Shown here piece after piece: positions 17,081 to 27,050 of a stretch of 64,000 nt of DNA. Position numbers and translations under genes: made by a program. The stretch spans positions 2,232,001 through 2,296,000 of the forward strand of contig OZ244045.1 of NCBI GenBank assembly GCA_965215295.1, written 5' to 3'. The DNA is from HK1 sp965215295 (lineage in GTDB: Bacteria; Pseudomonadota; Gammaproteobacteria; HK1). Position 1 is the first letter of the stretch, and each line of letters begins with the position of its first letter. The notes under the pieces were generated by a model that was not told where the DNA came from, made no database searches, and saw only the letters and a list, made by a program, of their open reading frames with translations.

Positions 17081-19471
17081 TCAGTGCGTGGTCAGACCAT
17101 TGCGGTCCAGCTCGTCGTCGCCCGGATCGGACGACTCCACCCGCGCGTCTTCCACCTCGTCGTCCGCACCGGACGGTTGTCTCGTCAGTGCGATGTCCAG
17201 CACCTGATCGATCCACTTCACCGGCCGGATATCGAGATTGGACTTGATGTCGTCGGGAATCTCGACGAGCTCCTTCGCGTTGTCCTCGGGGATCAGCACC
17301 AGTCGAATTCCTCCGCGAAGCGCCGCGAGCAGCTTCTCCTTCAACCCCCCGATCGGCAGAACCTCGCCCCGAAGCGTAATCTCTCCGGTCATTGCCACAT
17401 CGGCGCGCACCGCGATCCCGGTGAGTGCGGACACCACCGCGGTACACATGCCGACCCCGGCGCTCGGTCCGTCCTTCGGCGTCGCACCTTCCGGGACGTG
17501 GATGTGGATGTCGCGCTTCTGATAGAACTTCTCCTCGATGCCGAGGATCGCGGCCCGCGCGCGCACCACCGTCATCGCGGCCTGGATCGACTCCTGCATC
17601 ACTTCTCCGAGCTGGCCCGTATACGTAGGCTTGCCCTTCCCCGACATCACCACCGCCTCGATCGTGAGGAGGTCCCCGCCAACCTCGGTCCAGGCAAGCC
17701 CGGTGACCTGACCGACGCGATCCTCCTCTTCCTTGCGCCCGAACCGGTATCGCTTGACGCCGAGATAGCTCTCGAGATTGTCCGGGGTGATCTCGACCGC
17801 GCCCTCCACCTTGTCACCGACCTTCTGCTTGACGACCTTGCGGCAGATCTTGGCGATCTCGCGCTCGACGTTCCTCACCCCCGCCTCGCGGGTGTAGTAG
17901 CGGATGATGTCGCGAATCGTGTCCTCCGGGATCGACAGCTCGTTCGTCTCGAGACCCGAGTTCTCCATCTGCTTCGGCAGGAGGTACCGCAGCGCGATGT
18001 TGAGCTTCTCGTCCTCGGTGTATCCCGAGAGCCTGATGACCTCCATGCGATCGAGTAGCGGCGGCGGAATGTTCAGCGTATTGGCGGTCGCGACGAACAT
18101 CACGTGGGAAAGGTCGTAGTCGACCTCGAGATAGTGATCGTTGAAAGCGTGGTTCTGTTCGGGGTCGAGCACTTCGAGCAACGCCGAGGACGGGTCGCCA
18201 CGGAAGTCCATCGACATCTTGTCGACCTCATCGAGCAGGAAGAGCGGGTTGCGCACCCCGGCCTTCGCCAGGTTCTGCACGATCTTTCCCGGAAGCGCGC
18301 CGATGTAGGTGCGCCGGTGGCCACGGATCTCGGCCTCGTCGCGGACGCCTCCCAACGACATCCTGACGAACTTCCGATTCGTCGCCCGCGCAATCGATTG
18401 TCCGAGCGAGGTCTTGCCGACTCCCGGCGCCCCCACCAGGCAGAGTATGGGCCCCTTGAGCTTCTTCACTCGTGTCTGGACCGCAAGGTATTCCACGATC
18501 CGTTCCTTGACCTTCTCGAGACCGTAGTGATCGGCTTCGAGCACCTCCTCCGCCTTGCCGAGGTCGCGGCCGATGCGGGTACGCTTCTTCCACGGCACGT
18601 TGACCAGCCAGTCGACATAGTTGCGCACCACGGTGGCTTCGGCCGACATCGGCGACATCATCTTGAGCTTGTTGAGCTCCGCCGTGGCCTTGGCGCGCGC
18701 CTCTTTCGACATGCCGCCCGATTCGATCCGCTTGGCGATCTCTTCGATTTCGTTCGGCGACTCGTCCATGTCGCCGAGCTCCTTCTGAATCGCCTTCATC
18801 TGTTCGTTGAGGTAGTACTCACGCTGGCTCTTCTCCATCTGCCGCTTCACGCGGCCGCGAATACGCTTCTCGACCTGCAGCAGATCGATTTCCTCCTCGA
18901 TGCGCGCGATGAGGTGCTCGAGCCGTTCGCGCGTGTCGTGGATTTCGAGAATCGCCTGCTTCTGCTCGATTTTGAGCGCAAGGTGGGCAGCGACGGTGTC
19001 GGCGAGCCGCGAGGCGTCCTCGATGCTCGAAAGCGAAGCCAGAACTTCCGGTGGAGTCTTCTTGCTGAGCTTGACGTACTGCTCGAAGTGAGTGAGCAAG
19101 GATCGAGTCAGCGCTTCGACCTCGCGCCCGTCCTCGGGTCCCGATTCGAGCTCGGCGATACTTGCGCCGAGGAAGGACTCTCCGTCCGCGAACTCGTCGA
19201 TGCGCGCCCGCTCCACTCCTTCCACCAGAACCTTCACCGTGCCGTCAGGAAGCTTCAGGAGCTGGAGGATGGTGGAGACCGTCCCGATTCGATGGATCTC
19301 TTCGACATCCGGATTGTCCTGGCCCGCATCCTTCTGCGCGACGAGCAGGATCCGCTTGTCCTGCTCCATCGCCCGCTGGAGTGCCTGAATGGACCGATCC
19401 CGGCCGACGAATAGAGGGATCACCATGTACGGATAGACAACGACGTCACGCAGAGGAAGCACCGGGATCAT
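17081..19471 (-). CDS. lon: ATP-dependent protease Lon
   Basis: A 796-residue single-chain AAA+ protease for damaged and regulatory proteins. It has an N-terminal substrate domain (MIPVLPLRDVVVYPYMVIPL), a coiled-coil segment with EYYLNEQMKAIQKELG, Walker A GAPGVGKTSLGQ, and Walker B LFLLDEVDKM. The proteolytic dyad is Ser670 in PKDGPSAG and Lys713 in GGLKEKLLAALRGG. The start is the ATG at 19471, 7 bases after GGAGGT; an in-frame GTG three codons earlier overlaps that site. An acidic 25-residue tail ends the chain. It follows clpX by 193 bases. Confidence 0.97.
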   Translation of the reverse strand: MIPVLPLRDVVVYPYMVIPLFVGRDRSIQALQRAMEQDKRILLVAQKDAGQDNPDVEEIHRIGTVSTILQLLKLPDGTVKVLVEGVERARIDEFADGESFLGASIAELESGPEDGREVEALTRSLLTHFEQYVKLSKKTPPEVLASLSSIEDASRLADTVAAHLALKIEQKQAILEIHDTRERLEHLIARIEEEIDLLQVEKRIRGRVKRQMEKSQREYYLNEQMKAIQKELGDMDESPNEIEEIAKRIESGGMSKEARAKATAELNKLKMMSPMSAEATVVRNYVDWLVNVPWKKRTRIGRDLGKAEEVLEADHYGLEKVKERIVEYLAVQTRVKKLKGPILCLVGAPGVGKTSLGQSIARATNRKFVRMSLGGVRDEAEIRGHRRTYIGALPGKIVQNLAKAGVRNPLFLLDEVDKMSMDFRGDPSSALLEVLDPEQNHAFNDHYLEVDYDLSHVMFVATANTLNIPPPLLDRMEVIRLSGYTEDEKLNIALRYLLPKQMENSGLETNELSIPEDTIRDIIRYYTREAGVRNVEREIAKICRKVVKQKVGDKVEGAVEITPDNLESYLGVKRYRFGRKEEEDRVGQVTGLAWTEVGGDLLTIEAVVMSGKGKPTYTGQLGEVMQESIQAAMTVVRARAAILGIEEKFYQKRDIHIHVPEGATPKDGPSAGVGMCTAVVSALTGIAVRADVAMTGEITLRGEVLPIGGLKEKLLAALRGGIRLVLIPEDNAKELVEIPDDIKSNLDIRPVKWIDQVLDIALTRQPSGADDEVEDARVESSDPGDDELDRNGLTTH

Positions 19472-19664
19472 GTCGAGCACCTCCGAGGGGTGTTCAAGCG
19501 GAAGTTGCGCGGGCCCGACGGCGCCGGACAGGCAGTCGGGGAGGTTCCGGAACCCGCGATACGCGGTACATGGCGCCACGGCTGGCGCATTTCAAGCAGT
19601 CGCCCGGTGTCGTCCGCTGCGTTGGGGAGACGGGGATGCTCCCGCGCACCGCCACCTTCCGGCA

Positions 19665-20945
<1,281 letters not shown>

Positions 20946-20981
20946 CAGGTGCGCTCGTACATTGCCTTGCCGCTGCGGGTG

Positions 20982-21620
20982 TCAACCGCCACTGGTACCG
21001 GCGCCGCCGGCCGCGCGCGCTTCCAGCACTTCGTCCACCAGTCCGTACGCCTTGGCCTCGCTCGACTCCATGAACCGATCACGATCGGTGTCGGCCTGGA
21101 TGCGCTCGAGCGGCTGGCCGGTGTGCGTGGCGAGAATGGCGTTCAGGCGCTCGCGGGTCCGCAGGATTTCCTTCGCGTGTATGTCGATGTCGGACGCCTG
21201 GCCCTGGAAGCCGCCGAGCGGCTGGTGGATCATCATCCGCGAGTGAGGAAGGCAATACCGCTTCCCCTTCGCTCCCCCGGCAAGCAACAGCGCTCCCATG
21301 CTCGCAGCCTGTCCGACGCACATGGTGCTCACGTCCGGCTTGATGAACTGCATCGTGTCATAGACCGCGAGCCCCGCGGTGACCATCCCGCCCGGAGAAT
21401 TGATGTAGAGATGAATGTCCTTGTCGGGGTTCTCCGACTCGAGAAACAGCATCTGCGCGACCACGACATTCGAGACCGGATCATCGACCGGCCCGCACAG
21501 AAAGACGACCCGTTCCTTGAGCAGGCGCGAGTAGATGTCGTAGGACCGCTCGCCCCGCGCGGACTGCTCCACGACGATGGGAACCAGGTTGAGTGCGCGG
21601 GTCTGCGTCGCTCCGGACAT
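20982..21620 (-). CDS. clpP: ClpP, proteolytic subunit
   Basis: A 212-residue serine protease that forms the two-ring degradation chamber. Ser107 lies in GQAASMGALLL and His132 in MMIHQPLGG; the Asp of the triad is near residue 181. The N-terminus NLVPIVVEQSARGERSYDIY is the usual start of the mature protein after a short propeptide. It lies between tig and clpX in the standard order. Confidence 0.97.
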   Translation of the reverse strand: MSGATQTRALNLVPIVVEQSARGERSYDIYSRLLKERVVFLCGPVDDPVSNVVVAQMLFLESENPDKDIHLYINSPGGMVTAGLAVYDTMQFIKPDVSTMCVGQAASMGALLLAGGAKGKRYCLPHSRMMIHQPLGGFQGQASDIDIHAKEILRTRERLNAILATHTGQPLERIQADTDRDRFMESSEAKAYGLVDEVLEARAAGGAGTSGG

Positions 21621-21769
21621 CTCAGGTCATCCACTCCTGCTTGTCGAGGCGTCGGGGTGCGCCGGTTCCGGCCCGCCGTCCGGCCAGCCCGGATCGACGC
21701 CCACCCCGCTCCGGAATATCGCGAAACGTCGAACGGTGCGAGTGCACGAGAGCTTCCCGCGACCCTTCC

Positions 21770-23083
21770 TCACGCGCTCTCCGTGTCAGTCTGCCCGGGA
21801 TTCAGGATCCGGTCAAACGAGGTCGGTTCGGGTGTCATCTGCGCGCGCTCCAGAATCCAGTCCACGACCTGATCCTCGAACACGAGCGACTCGATTCCGG
21901 ACAGGCGCTCGCGGTCGGAGTAGTACCACTCGACAATCGCGGCAGGCTCCTGATAGGTCGATGCAATCGTTTCGACGCGGGTGCGGACCCGTGCATGGTC
22001 GAGTTCGATCCGGTGCTCCTTGACGATCTCCGCGATCAGCAACTCCAGTGAAATTCCGCGCCTGACCGGCCCTTCGAACGTATCCGGCTCCAACTGCACG
22101 TGTTGCGGGTCGACTCCGGAACGTGCGAGGTCCTCTCGCCGCCGCTGCATGGCACGCTCCACCTCGCCGCGAACCATCGACTCCGGCAGCTCCACCTCGG
22201 TTCCGGCAAGCAGGGCTTCCATCACGCGCTGCTTCAATGTCCTGCGCAGTCCTTCGGCGAGCTCGCGCTCCATGTTCGCGCGCACTTCGCCTCGCAAGGC
22301 CGCGACCCCGCCGTCCGCAACGCCGAAGCTCTCCGCAAAGGCGTCGTCGATGTCCGGAACCTCGGGTTCCTCCACCCGGTGCACCTTGACTTCGAACGTG
22401 GCCGGCTTGCCCGCGAGACGCTCGGGGTAGTCCTCCGGAAAGGCAAGGTTCAGCGTCCTGGCCTCACCGGACCGCACGCCGAGAAGGGCGTCCTCGAAGC
22501 CGTCGACCATGCGCTTCTCGCCAAGCTCTACCGGCAGTTCCGTGGCTCCAGCCTCATCGAGCCGTTCACCGTCCACGGTGCCTTCGAGATCGATCACGAT
22601 GCGATCGCTCGAAGTCGCCGCACGCTCGACCGTCTTCCATGTCCGGCGCTGGACGCGCATCGTCTCCAGCATGCGGTCGACGTCTTCGTCCTCGACCTCC
22701 GCCACCGGTTGCGCGATCTCGATCGATTCGAATTGCGGCAGCGAGATGTCCGGCAACACGTCGAACGTCGCCGTATAGCTCACGCCGGCAACCGTCTCCA
22801 GCGGTGCGATTCGCGGCGGAGCGGCGGGACGAAGCTGTTCCTGGCCAAGCGCGTCGATGAGCGATTCCTGCACGATCCCGCCGACGACCTCATCGCGCAC
22901 CTGCCGGCCAAAGCGTCGCGCGACGACCTTCACCGGCACCTTTCCCGGACGAAAGCCCGGGACCCGGGCGCTTCTCGCGAGATCTTTCAGCCGCCTGTCG
23001 ATCTCGTCCTTGACCCTCTCCTCGGGTATCTCCACGCGCATGCGCCGCTCGAGCCCCTGCGTCGTTTCCACCGTCACCTGCAT
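21770..23083 (-). CDS. tig: Trigger factor
   Basis: A 437-residue ribosome-bound chaperone. The N-terminal ribosome-binding domain begins MQVTVETTQGLERRMRVEIP and holds the signature VPGFRPGKVPVKVVARRFG that contacts L23. The FKBP-type isomerase domain runs from about 160 (DRIVIDLEGTVDGE) to about 245, and the helical substrate cradle follows. The start is the ATG at 23083; open frame upstream overlaps a tRNA gene and is not coding. It heads tig-clpP-clpX-lon. Confidence 0.96.
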   Translation of the reverse strand: MQVTVETTQGLERRMRVEIPEERVKDEIDRRLKDLARSARVPGFRPGKVPVKVVARRFGRQVRDEVVGGIVQESLIDALGQEQLRPAAPPRIAPLETVAGVSYTATFDVLPDISLPQFESIEIAQPVAEVEDEDVDRMLETMRVQRRTWKTVERAATSSDRIVIDLEGTVDGERLDEAGATELPVELGEKRMVDGFEDALLGVRSGEARTLNLAFPEDYPERLAGKPATFEVKVHRVEEPEVPDIDDAFAESFGVADGGVAALRGEVRANMERELAEGLRRTLKQRVMEALLAGTEVELPESMVRGEVERAMQRRREDLARSGVDPQHVQLEPDTFEGPVRRGISLELLIAEIVKEHRIELDHARVRTRVETIASTYQEPAAIVEWYYSDRERLSGIESLVFEDQVVDWILERAQMTPEPTSFDRILNPGQTDTESA

Positions 23084-23403
23084 TTCATGCGGCTCCGTCG
23101 TGTTCGTCACGATGACCGACCCTTTCCAGTATACCGATTGGGGAAATCCGGATGCAGTCCATCCGTCTTCAGCCGCGCGCCGACGCATTCCCGTCGAGTC
23201 CGCGGCGGCAGGCTCCCCGGAGGACGGCAGCGAGACGATGGAACGAAAACGCGAGACGGAGACGCCCGTGCGGAACCTCGTCGATCCGGGCAAGACGGCG
23301 ATGCCCTTTCGGCAGGTCCGGTTCGGGAGGAGCTCCGGGTCCATTGCCGGGACATGAGGCGAGACCGGAGTGCCGAGCCCATGACGACGTTTCGTGCGGT
23401 GGT
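23084..23403 (-). promoter_or_regulatory. 320-base gap between tRNA-Lys and tig with a candidate tig promoter
   Basis: On the minus strand a TATACT (-10 box, 5 of 6) lies at 23128-23133, 17 bases after a weak TGCATC. Transcription from it would start near 23120, giving a leader of about 37 bases before the tig ATG. The rest of the gap shows no coding frame with homology and no further RNA gene that I can recognise. Confidence 0.4.
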
Positions 23404-23479
<76 letters not shown>

Positions 23480-23485
23480 GCGTCA

Positions 23486-23562
23486 TGGGGTGAGCGAAGG
23501 GATTCGAACCCTCGACCGCTGGAGCCACAATCCAGAGCTCTACCAACTGAGCTACGCCCACC
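23486..23562 (-). tRNA. tRNA-His (GTG)
   Basis: 77 bases including the extra G at position -1, which pairs with C73, the hallmark of tRNA-His. The acceptor GTGGGCG pairs with CGCTCAC (one G-U). The anticodon loop TTGTGGC gives GTG. CCA is encoded. It lies 6 bases upstream of tRNA-Lys. Confidence 0.97.
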
Positions 23563-23574
23563 ATGGACGACATC

Positions 23575-23651
23575 TGGCGCGCCCGGCAGGACTCGAACCT
23601 GCGACCCGCGGCTTAGAAGGCCGCTGCTCTGTCCGGCTGAGCTACGGGCGC
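23575..23651 (-). tRNA. tRNA-Arg (TCT)
   Basis: 77 bases. The acceptor GCGCCCG pairs with CGGGCGC, discriminator G, encoded CCA. The anticodon loop CTTCTAA gives TCT, reading AGA and AGG, rare codons in this GC-rich genome. Confidence 0.96.
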
Positions 23652-23685
23652 GAATCGAGGAAACGGGCCGGGAGAGGCGCCACAC

Positions 23686-23762
<77 letters not shown>

Positions 23763-23883
23763 CAGCCTCGGCCGGAGGATGATACGCACCGCCCGCATCA
23801 CAATCAATTGCATGCACCGGCTCACCGCCTCATGCGCGGCCCGGCACTGCCGACGCCGATGCCCGGGGAACACCGTCCATCAC

Positions 23884-24804
23884 TCAGCCCCGTGGATGAT
23901 GACGCGCGTGGAGGACCTTGAGCCGTTCTCGTGCGATGTGGGTGTAGATCTGGGTGGTGGATATGTCTCGGTGCCCGAGCAGCATCTGGACCACGCGGAG
24001 GTCCGCACCGTGATCGAGGAGATGAGTGGCGAATGCGTGTCGCAACGTGTGAGGGGAGATCTCTCGTGAAATTCCCGCTCGTACGGCGTAACGCCTGACG
24101 AGGTGCCAGAATGCCTGCCGGGTCATCGCGCCCCCGCGAGCGGTAGGGAAAAGCGCGTGGCTCCGCTTCACGCCGAGAATTTCGGAACGGCCTCTCTCGA
24201 GAAAGCGCTCCAGCCAGTCGGTGGCCGGCTCGCCGAGGGGAACGAGCCGCTCCTTGTCGCCTTTGCCGACCACCCGCAAGACGCCCTGGAGCAGGTTCAC
24301 CTGCTCCGGACGCAGGTGTACGAGCTCCGACACCCTCAGCCCGGTCGCATAGAGCACCTCCAGCATCGCCCGGTCCCGGAGCCCGGACGCGGTCTCGAGA
24401 TCGGGTGCGGCAAGCAACCGCTCCACTTCCCGCTCCGTCAGCACACCGGGCAAGGGCCGCCCGAGTCTCGGTGCATCGACCCGGTCGCATGGATTGTTCC
24501 CGATCCGCCCCTCCCGCTCCAGATGCCGGTAGAAGGTCCGCAACGCGGACAGGCGCCGGGCCACGGTGCGGGGGGGCCAGTGTGCGTGTTCGCTGAGAAA
24601 GTCGAGGACATCGAGCCGGCGCGCCTCCTCGAGCCCGAGTCCACGACATGAAAGCCAACGCGAAAATCGGGAAAGATCGCTGCGGTACGCGGAAAGCGTG
24701 GCAGCCGCAAGCCCGCGCTCCATCCAGCTCGCATCGACGAACTCCTCGATGCAGCGGGCATCGGCCGCACTTGCCGGCGGCGCGGCTGCGGGCGGGTTCG
24801 CCAT
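23884..24804 (-). CDS. xerD: Site-specific tyrosine recombinase XerD
   Basis: 306 residues. With XerC it resolves chromosome dimers at dif. The N-terminal SAM-like core-binding domain holds LSAYRSDLSRFSRWL. The catalytic set is complete: Arg157 (TGLRVSEL), Lys181 (GKGDKER), His252 and Arg255 (PHTLRHAFATH), His278 (LLGHRD) and Tyr287 (TQIYTH). I chose the ATG at 24804 (MANPPAAAPP); the N-terminal 15 residues are Ala/Pro-rich and variable. XerD rather than XerC is suggested by LGHRDISTTQIYTHIARERL and by length, but only comparison can settle it. Neighbours are housekeeping genes, so it is not a phage integrase. Confidence 0.88.
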   Translation of the reverse strand: MANPPAAAPPASAADARCIEEFVDASWMERGLAAATLSAYRSDLSRFSRWLSCRGLGLEEARRLDVLDFLSEHAHWPPRTVARRLSALRTFYRHLEREGRIGNNPCDRVDAPRLGRPLPGVLTEREVERLLAAPDLETASGLRDRAMLEVLYATGLRVSELVHLRPEQVNLLQGVLRVVGKGDKERLVPLGEPATDWLERFLERGRSEILGVKRSHALFPTARGGAMTRQAFWHLVRRYAVRAGISREISPHTLRHAFATHLLDHGADLRVVQMLLGHRDISTTQIYTHIARERLKVLHARHHPRG

Positions 24805-24945
24805 CACGGTTCGATGCTTGCGAGACCCGCATGTTTCGGCGGGTGCGTCATGAATGCCCCCGTGCCGACGGTGTGCCATCGAGGATCGTGGTGCGGATGC
24901 CCCGGCGCCCATCGCGCCCCGGCCGGGGCGGGTGCAAGCGCGCAA

Positions 24946-24966
24946 GAACGGGCGCGGCGCCCGTTC
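24946..24966 (-). terminator. Terminator-like hairpin after rplS
   Basis: A perfect 9-bp stem, GAACGGGCG / CGCCCGTTC, with a 3-base loop, 16 bases beyond the rplS stop. It likely ends the rpsP-rimM-trmD-rplS transcript before xerD. No T tract follows beyond TT. Confidence 0.6.
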
Positions 24967-24981
24967 GAGACGGCCCGGGAG

Positions 24982-25326
24982 TCAGATCTTCTCCCGGATC
25001 CTGGCGGCGTTTCCGGACCGGCCGCGCAGGTAGTAGAGCTTGGCCCGACGCACCGCCCCCCGACGCTTCACCTCGACGCCCTCGATCTGCGGGCTATGGG
25101 TCTGGAACACACGCTCGACCCCTTCGCCGTGGGAGATCTTCCTCACGGTGAACGAAGAGTTCAGTCCGCGATTCCGCTTGCCGATGACAACCCCCTCGAA
25201 CGACTGGAGCCGTTGCCGGGTGCCTTCCGTGACCTTCACCCGGACAACCACGGTATCCCCCACCGAGAACTCCGGCACTACGTCTCGAAGCTGCTCCGCT
25301 TCGATCTCGCTGATGATGCTGCTCAT
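24982..25326 (-). CDS. rplS: 50S ribosomal protein L19
   Basis: A 114-residue protein at the interface of the ribosomal subunits. Motifs are PEFSVGDTVVVRVKVTEGTR, LQSFEGVVIGKRNRGLNSSF and RRGAVRRAKLYYLRGRSGNA, all typical of L19. It starts one base after the trmD stop, last gene of the rpsP-rimM-trmD-rplS operon. Confidence 0.98.
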   Translation of the reverse strand: MSSIISEIEAEQLRDVVPEFSVGDTVVVRVKVTEGTRQRLQSFEGVVIGKRNRGLNSSFTVRKISHGEGVERVFQTHSPQIEGVEVKRRGAVRRAKLYYLRGRSGNAARIREKI

Positions 25327-25327
25327 C

Positions 25328-26113
25328 TCATTCGCTCCTGTCTCCGATCACCGCCGGGTCGTCGGCCGACGCAACGCGTTCGCCGATGTATTCGTCCAGC
25401 AACATCCGCTCCTCCCGGTCGAGACCGCGGTCGCGGAGCAAGTCGGGCCGGCGCTCCCAGGTGCGGCCGAGAGACTGTTTCAGCCGCCAGCGTCGAATCG
25501 CACCGTGGTCCCCGGAGATCAGGACCTCCGGCACCTTTCGCTCCGCCACCGTCTCCGGGCGCGTGAAATGCGGCCAGTCGAGCAGGCCGTTCGAGAACGA
25601 GTCCGCACCGGCGGAGTCGTCGTGCCCGAGCGCCCCCGGGATCAGCCGGGTCATCGCGTCGATGACGACCATCGCGGCAAGTTCACCGCCGCTCAGGACA
25701 TAATCGCCCAGCGAGAGCTCCTCGTTCACTTCCGTCTCGAGCAACCGTTCGTCGACCCCCTCGTAACGGCCGCAGAGCATCACCAGGGGCGGACCCTGCG
25801 CGAGACGGCGAATGTCCTGCTGGCCGATCCTCCTTCCCTGGGGCGAGAGGTGGATCGTATGGCTCGCGCCGTCCACCGCATCACGCGCCGCACCGATTGC
25901 GGCTTTCACCGGCTCGTACATCATCACCATGCCGGGGCCTCCGCCGTATGGCCGGTCATCGACACGCCGATGACGGTCGCGGGCGTAGTCACGCGGGTTC
26001 CAGCAGTCGAGTTCAAGGAGTTCCCGGCTCACCGCCCGCGCCGTCACCCCATACCGGGCGACGGCCATCACCATCTCCGGGAAGAGGGTCACTACCGCGA
26101 CTCTCACTCCCAT
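25328..26113 (-). CDS. trmD: tRNA (guanine37-N1)-methyltransferase
   Basis: 261 residues. It makes m1G37 in tRNAs reading CNN and some others, which prevents +1 frameshifting. It starts VAVVTLFPEMV; the SAM-binding trefoil knot is in VMLCGRYEGVDERLLE and LGDYVLSGGELAAMVVIDAM. The C-terminal domain (HYTRPETVAERKVPEVLISG-like HFTRPETVAERKVPEVL) positions the catalytic Asp. It lies 3 bases after rimM and 1 base before rplS. Confidence 0.97.
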   Translation of the reverse strand: MGVRVAVVTLFPEMVMAVARYGVTARAVSRELLELDCWNPRDYARDRHRRVDDRPYGGGPGMVMMYEPVKAAIGAARDAVDGASHTIHLSPQGRRIGQQDIRRLAQGPPLVMLCGRYEGVDERLLETEVNEELSLGDYVLSGGELAAMVVIDAMTRLIPGALGHDDSAGADSFSNGLLDWPHFTRPETVAERKVPEVLISGDHGAIRRWRLKQSLGRTWERRPDLLRDRGLDREERMLLDEYIGERVASADDPAVIGDRSE

Positions 26114-26116
26114 TCC

Positions 26117-26629
26117 TCAGTCGTCGGGATGCCAGTCGACGATCATGGCTCCCCGCTCGATATCGACCGTTTGCACAACCGTCCCCGGAAGAAACGGGAT
26201 CAACCGTTCGATCGCTCCCCGGACCACCATCACGTCATTGGCGCCGGTCTCCAGGAACCGGACGACCTTGCCGAGATGGACGCCGCTCGAGGTGGAAACC
26301 CGCAACCCGACGAGATCCGCCCAGTAGAACTCGCCATCGTCCACATCCGGGAGCTGCGAACGTTCCACCGCGATCTCGCATCCCCGGTAACCGAGCGCCT
26401 CGTCGCGATCACGGCACCCGTCGAAACGCGCAATCACCTCGCGTCCATGCGCCCGTCCTTCGGCAACGCCCACCGGGGACCAGCGTCCGTTTCGGCCGAC
26501 CTGCCATGGGGTATACCGAAGGATGTTCTCCGGCGGGTCCGTGCTCGAACGAATCCCGACCCATCCCCGCGTACCATACGACCGGGTGATGCAGCCGAGC
26601 ACGATACGCCGGTGCGCTCCCGCCGCCAT
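26117..26629 (-). CDS. rimM: Ribosome maturation factor RimM
   Basis: A 170-residue 16S rRNA processing factor that binds S19 during 30S head assembly. The N-terminal beta-barrel reads VLGCITRSYGTRGWVGIRSS. The C-terminal PRC-barrel holds DGEFYWADLVGLRV and GHxGKV-type sequence GVHLGKVVRFLETGANDVMV. It lies 49 bases after rpsP and 3 bases before trmD. Confidence 0.95.
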   Translation of the reverse strand: MAAGAHRRIVLGCITRSYGTRGWVGIRSSTDPPENILRYTPWQVGRNGRWSPVGVAEGRAHGREVIARFDGCRDRDEALGYRGCEIAVERSQLPDVDDGEFYWADLVGLRVSTSSGVHLGKVVRFLETGANDVMVVRGAIERLIPFLPGTVVQTVDIERGAMIVDWHPDD

Positions 26630-26678
26630 CCGTCACCGCCGAGCCGGACCGCCGTCGGCGGGGCCGCTTGCCGGACGC

Positions 26679-26915
26679 CTACTGCGAGCGCAGCAGCTTC
26701 GCCACCGCATCGCTCGCTTGCGCACCGCAGGACTTCCAATGCTCGACGCGAGCGGAATCGATCCGGAGCCGCTCCTCGTTCCCGGTCGCAATCGGGTTGA
26801 AGAAGCCGACGCGCTCGATGAACCGTCCCCCGCGCTGGCGGCGGCTGTCCGCGACGACCACGTGATAGAAGGGCCTGTGTTTCGCGCCCGCACGGGCGAG
26901 TCGAATTTTAACCAT
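26679..26915 (-). CDS. rpsP: 30S ribosomal protein S16
   Basis: 78 residues starting MVKIRLARAGAKHRPFYHVV, the classic S16 N-terminus, followed by GRFIERVGFFNP. The ATG at 26915 is the family start; open codons upstream have no homology. It is the first gene of its operon, 135 bases after ffh on the same strand. Confidence 0.98.
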   Translation of the reverse strand: MVKIRLARAGAKHRPFYHVVVADSRRQRGGRFIERVGFFNPIATGNEERLRIDSARVEHWKSCGAQASDAVAKLLRSQ

Positions 26916-27050
26916 GATTCGAAGTGCTTCCTGTCGCGTCGCTTCATGAAGGCGACGGTTGGACCCTGAAGGCAGACGGCGGAGTGTAGGCTCCCATGGA
27001 GCGTTTTCGCAATGCTCGCCCACCCGCCGGCCTTCGTGCGGCGGCGCGGA

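Noticed and set aside
23884..24804. xerD considered as a phage or island integrase next to a tRNA cluster
   Set aside because: It is a chromosomal XerC/D-type protein with standard length, it lies among conserved housekeeping genes, and I see no attachment-site duplication of the nearby tRNA-Pro end.
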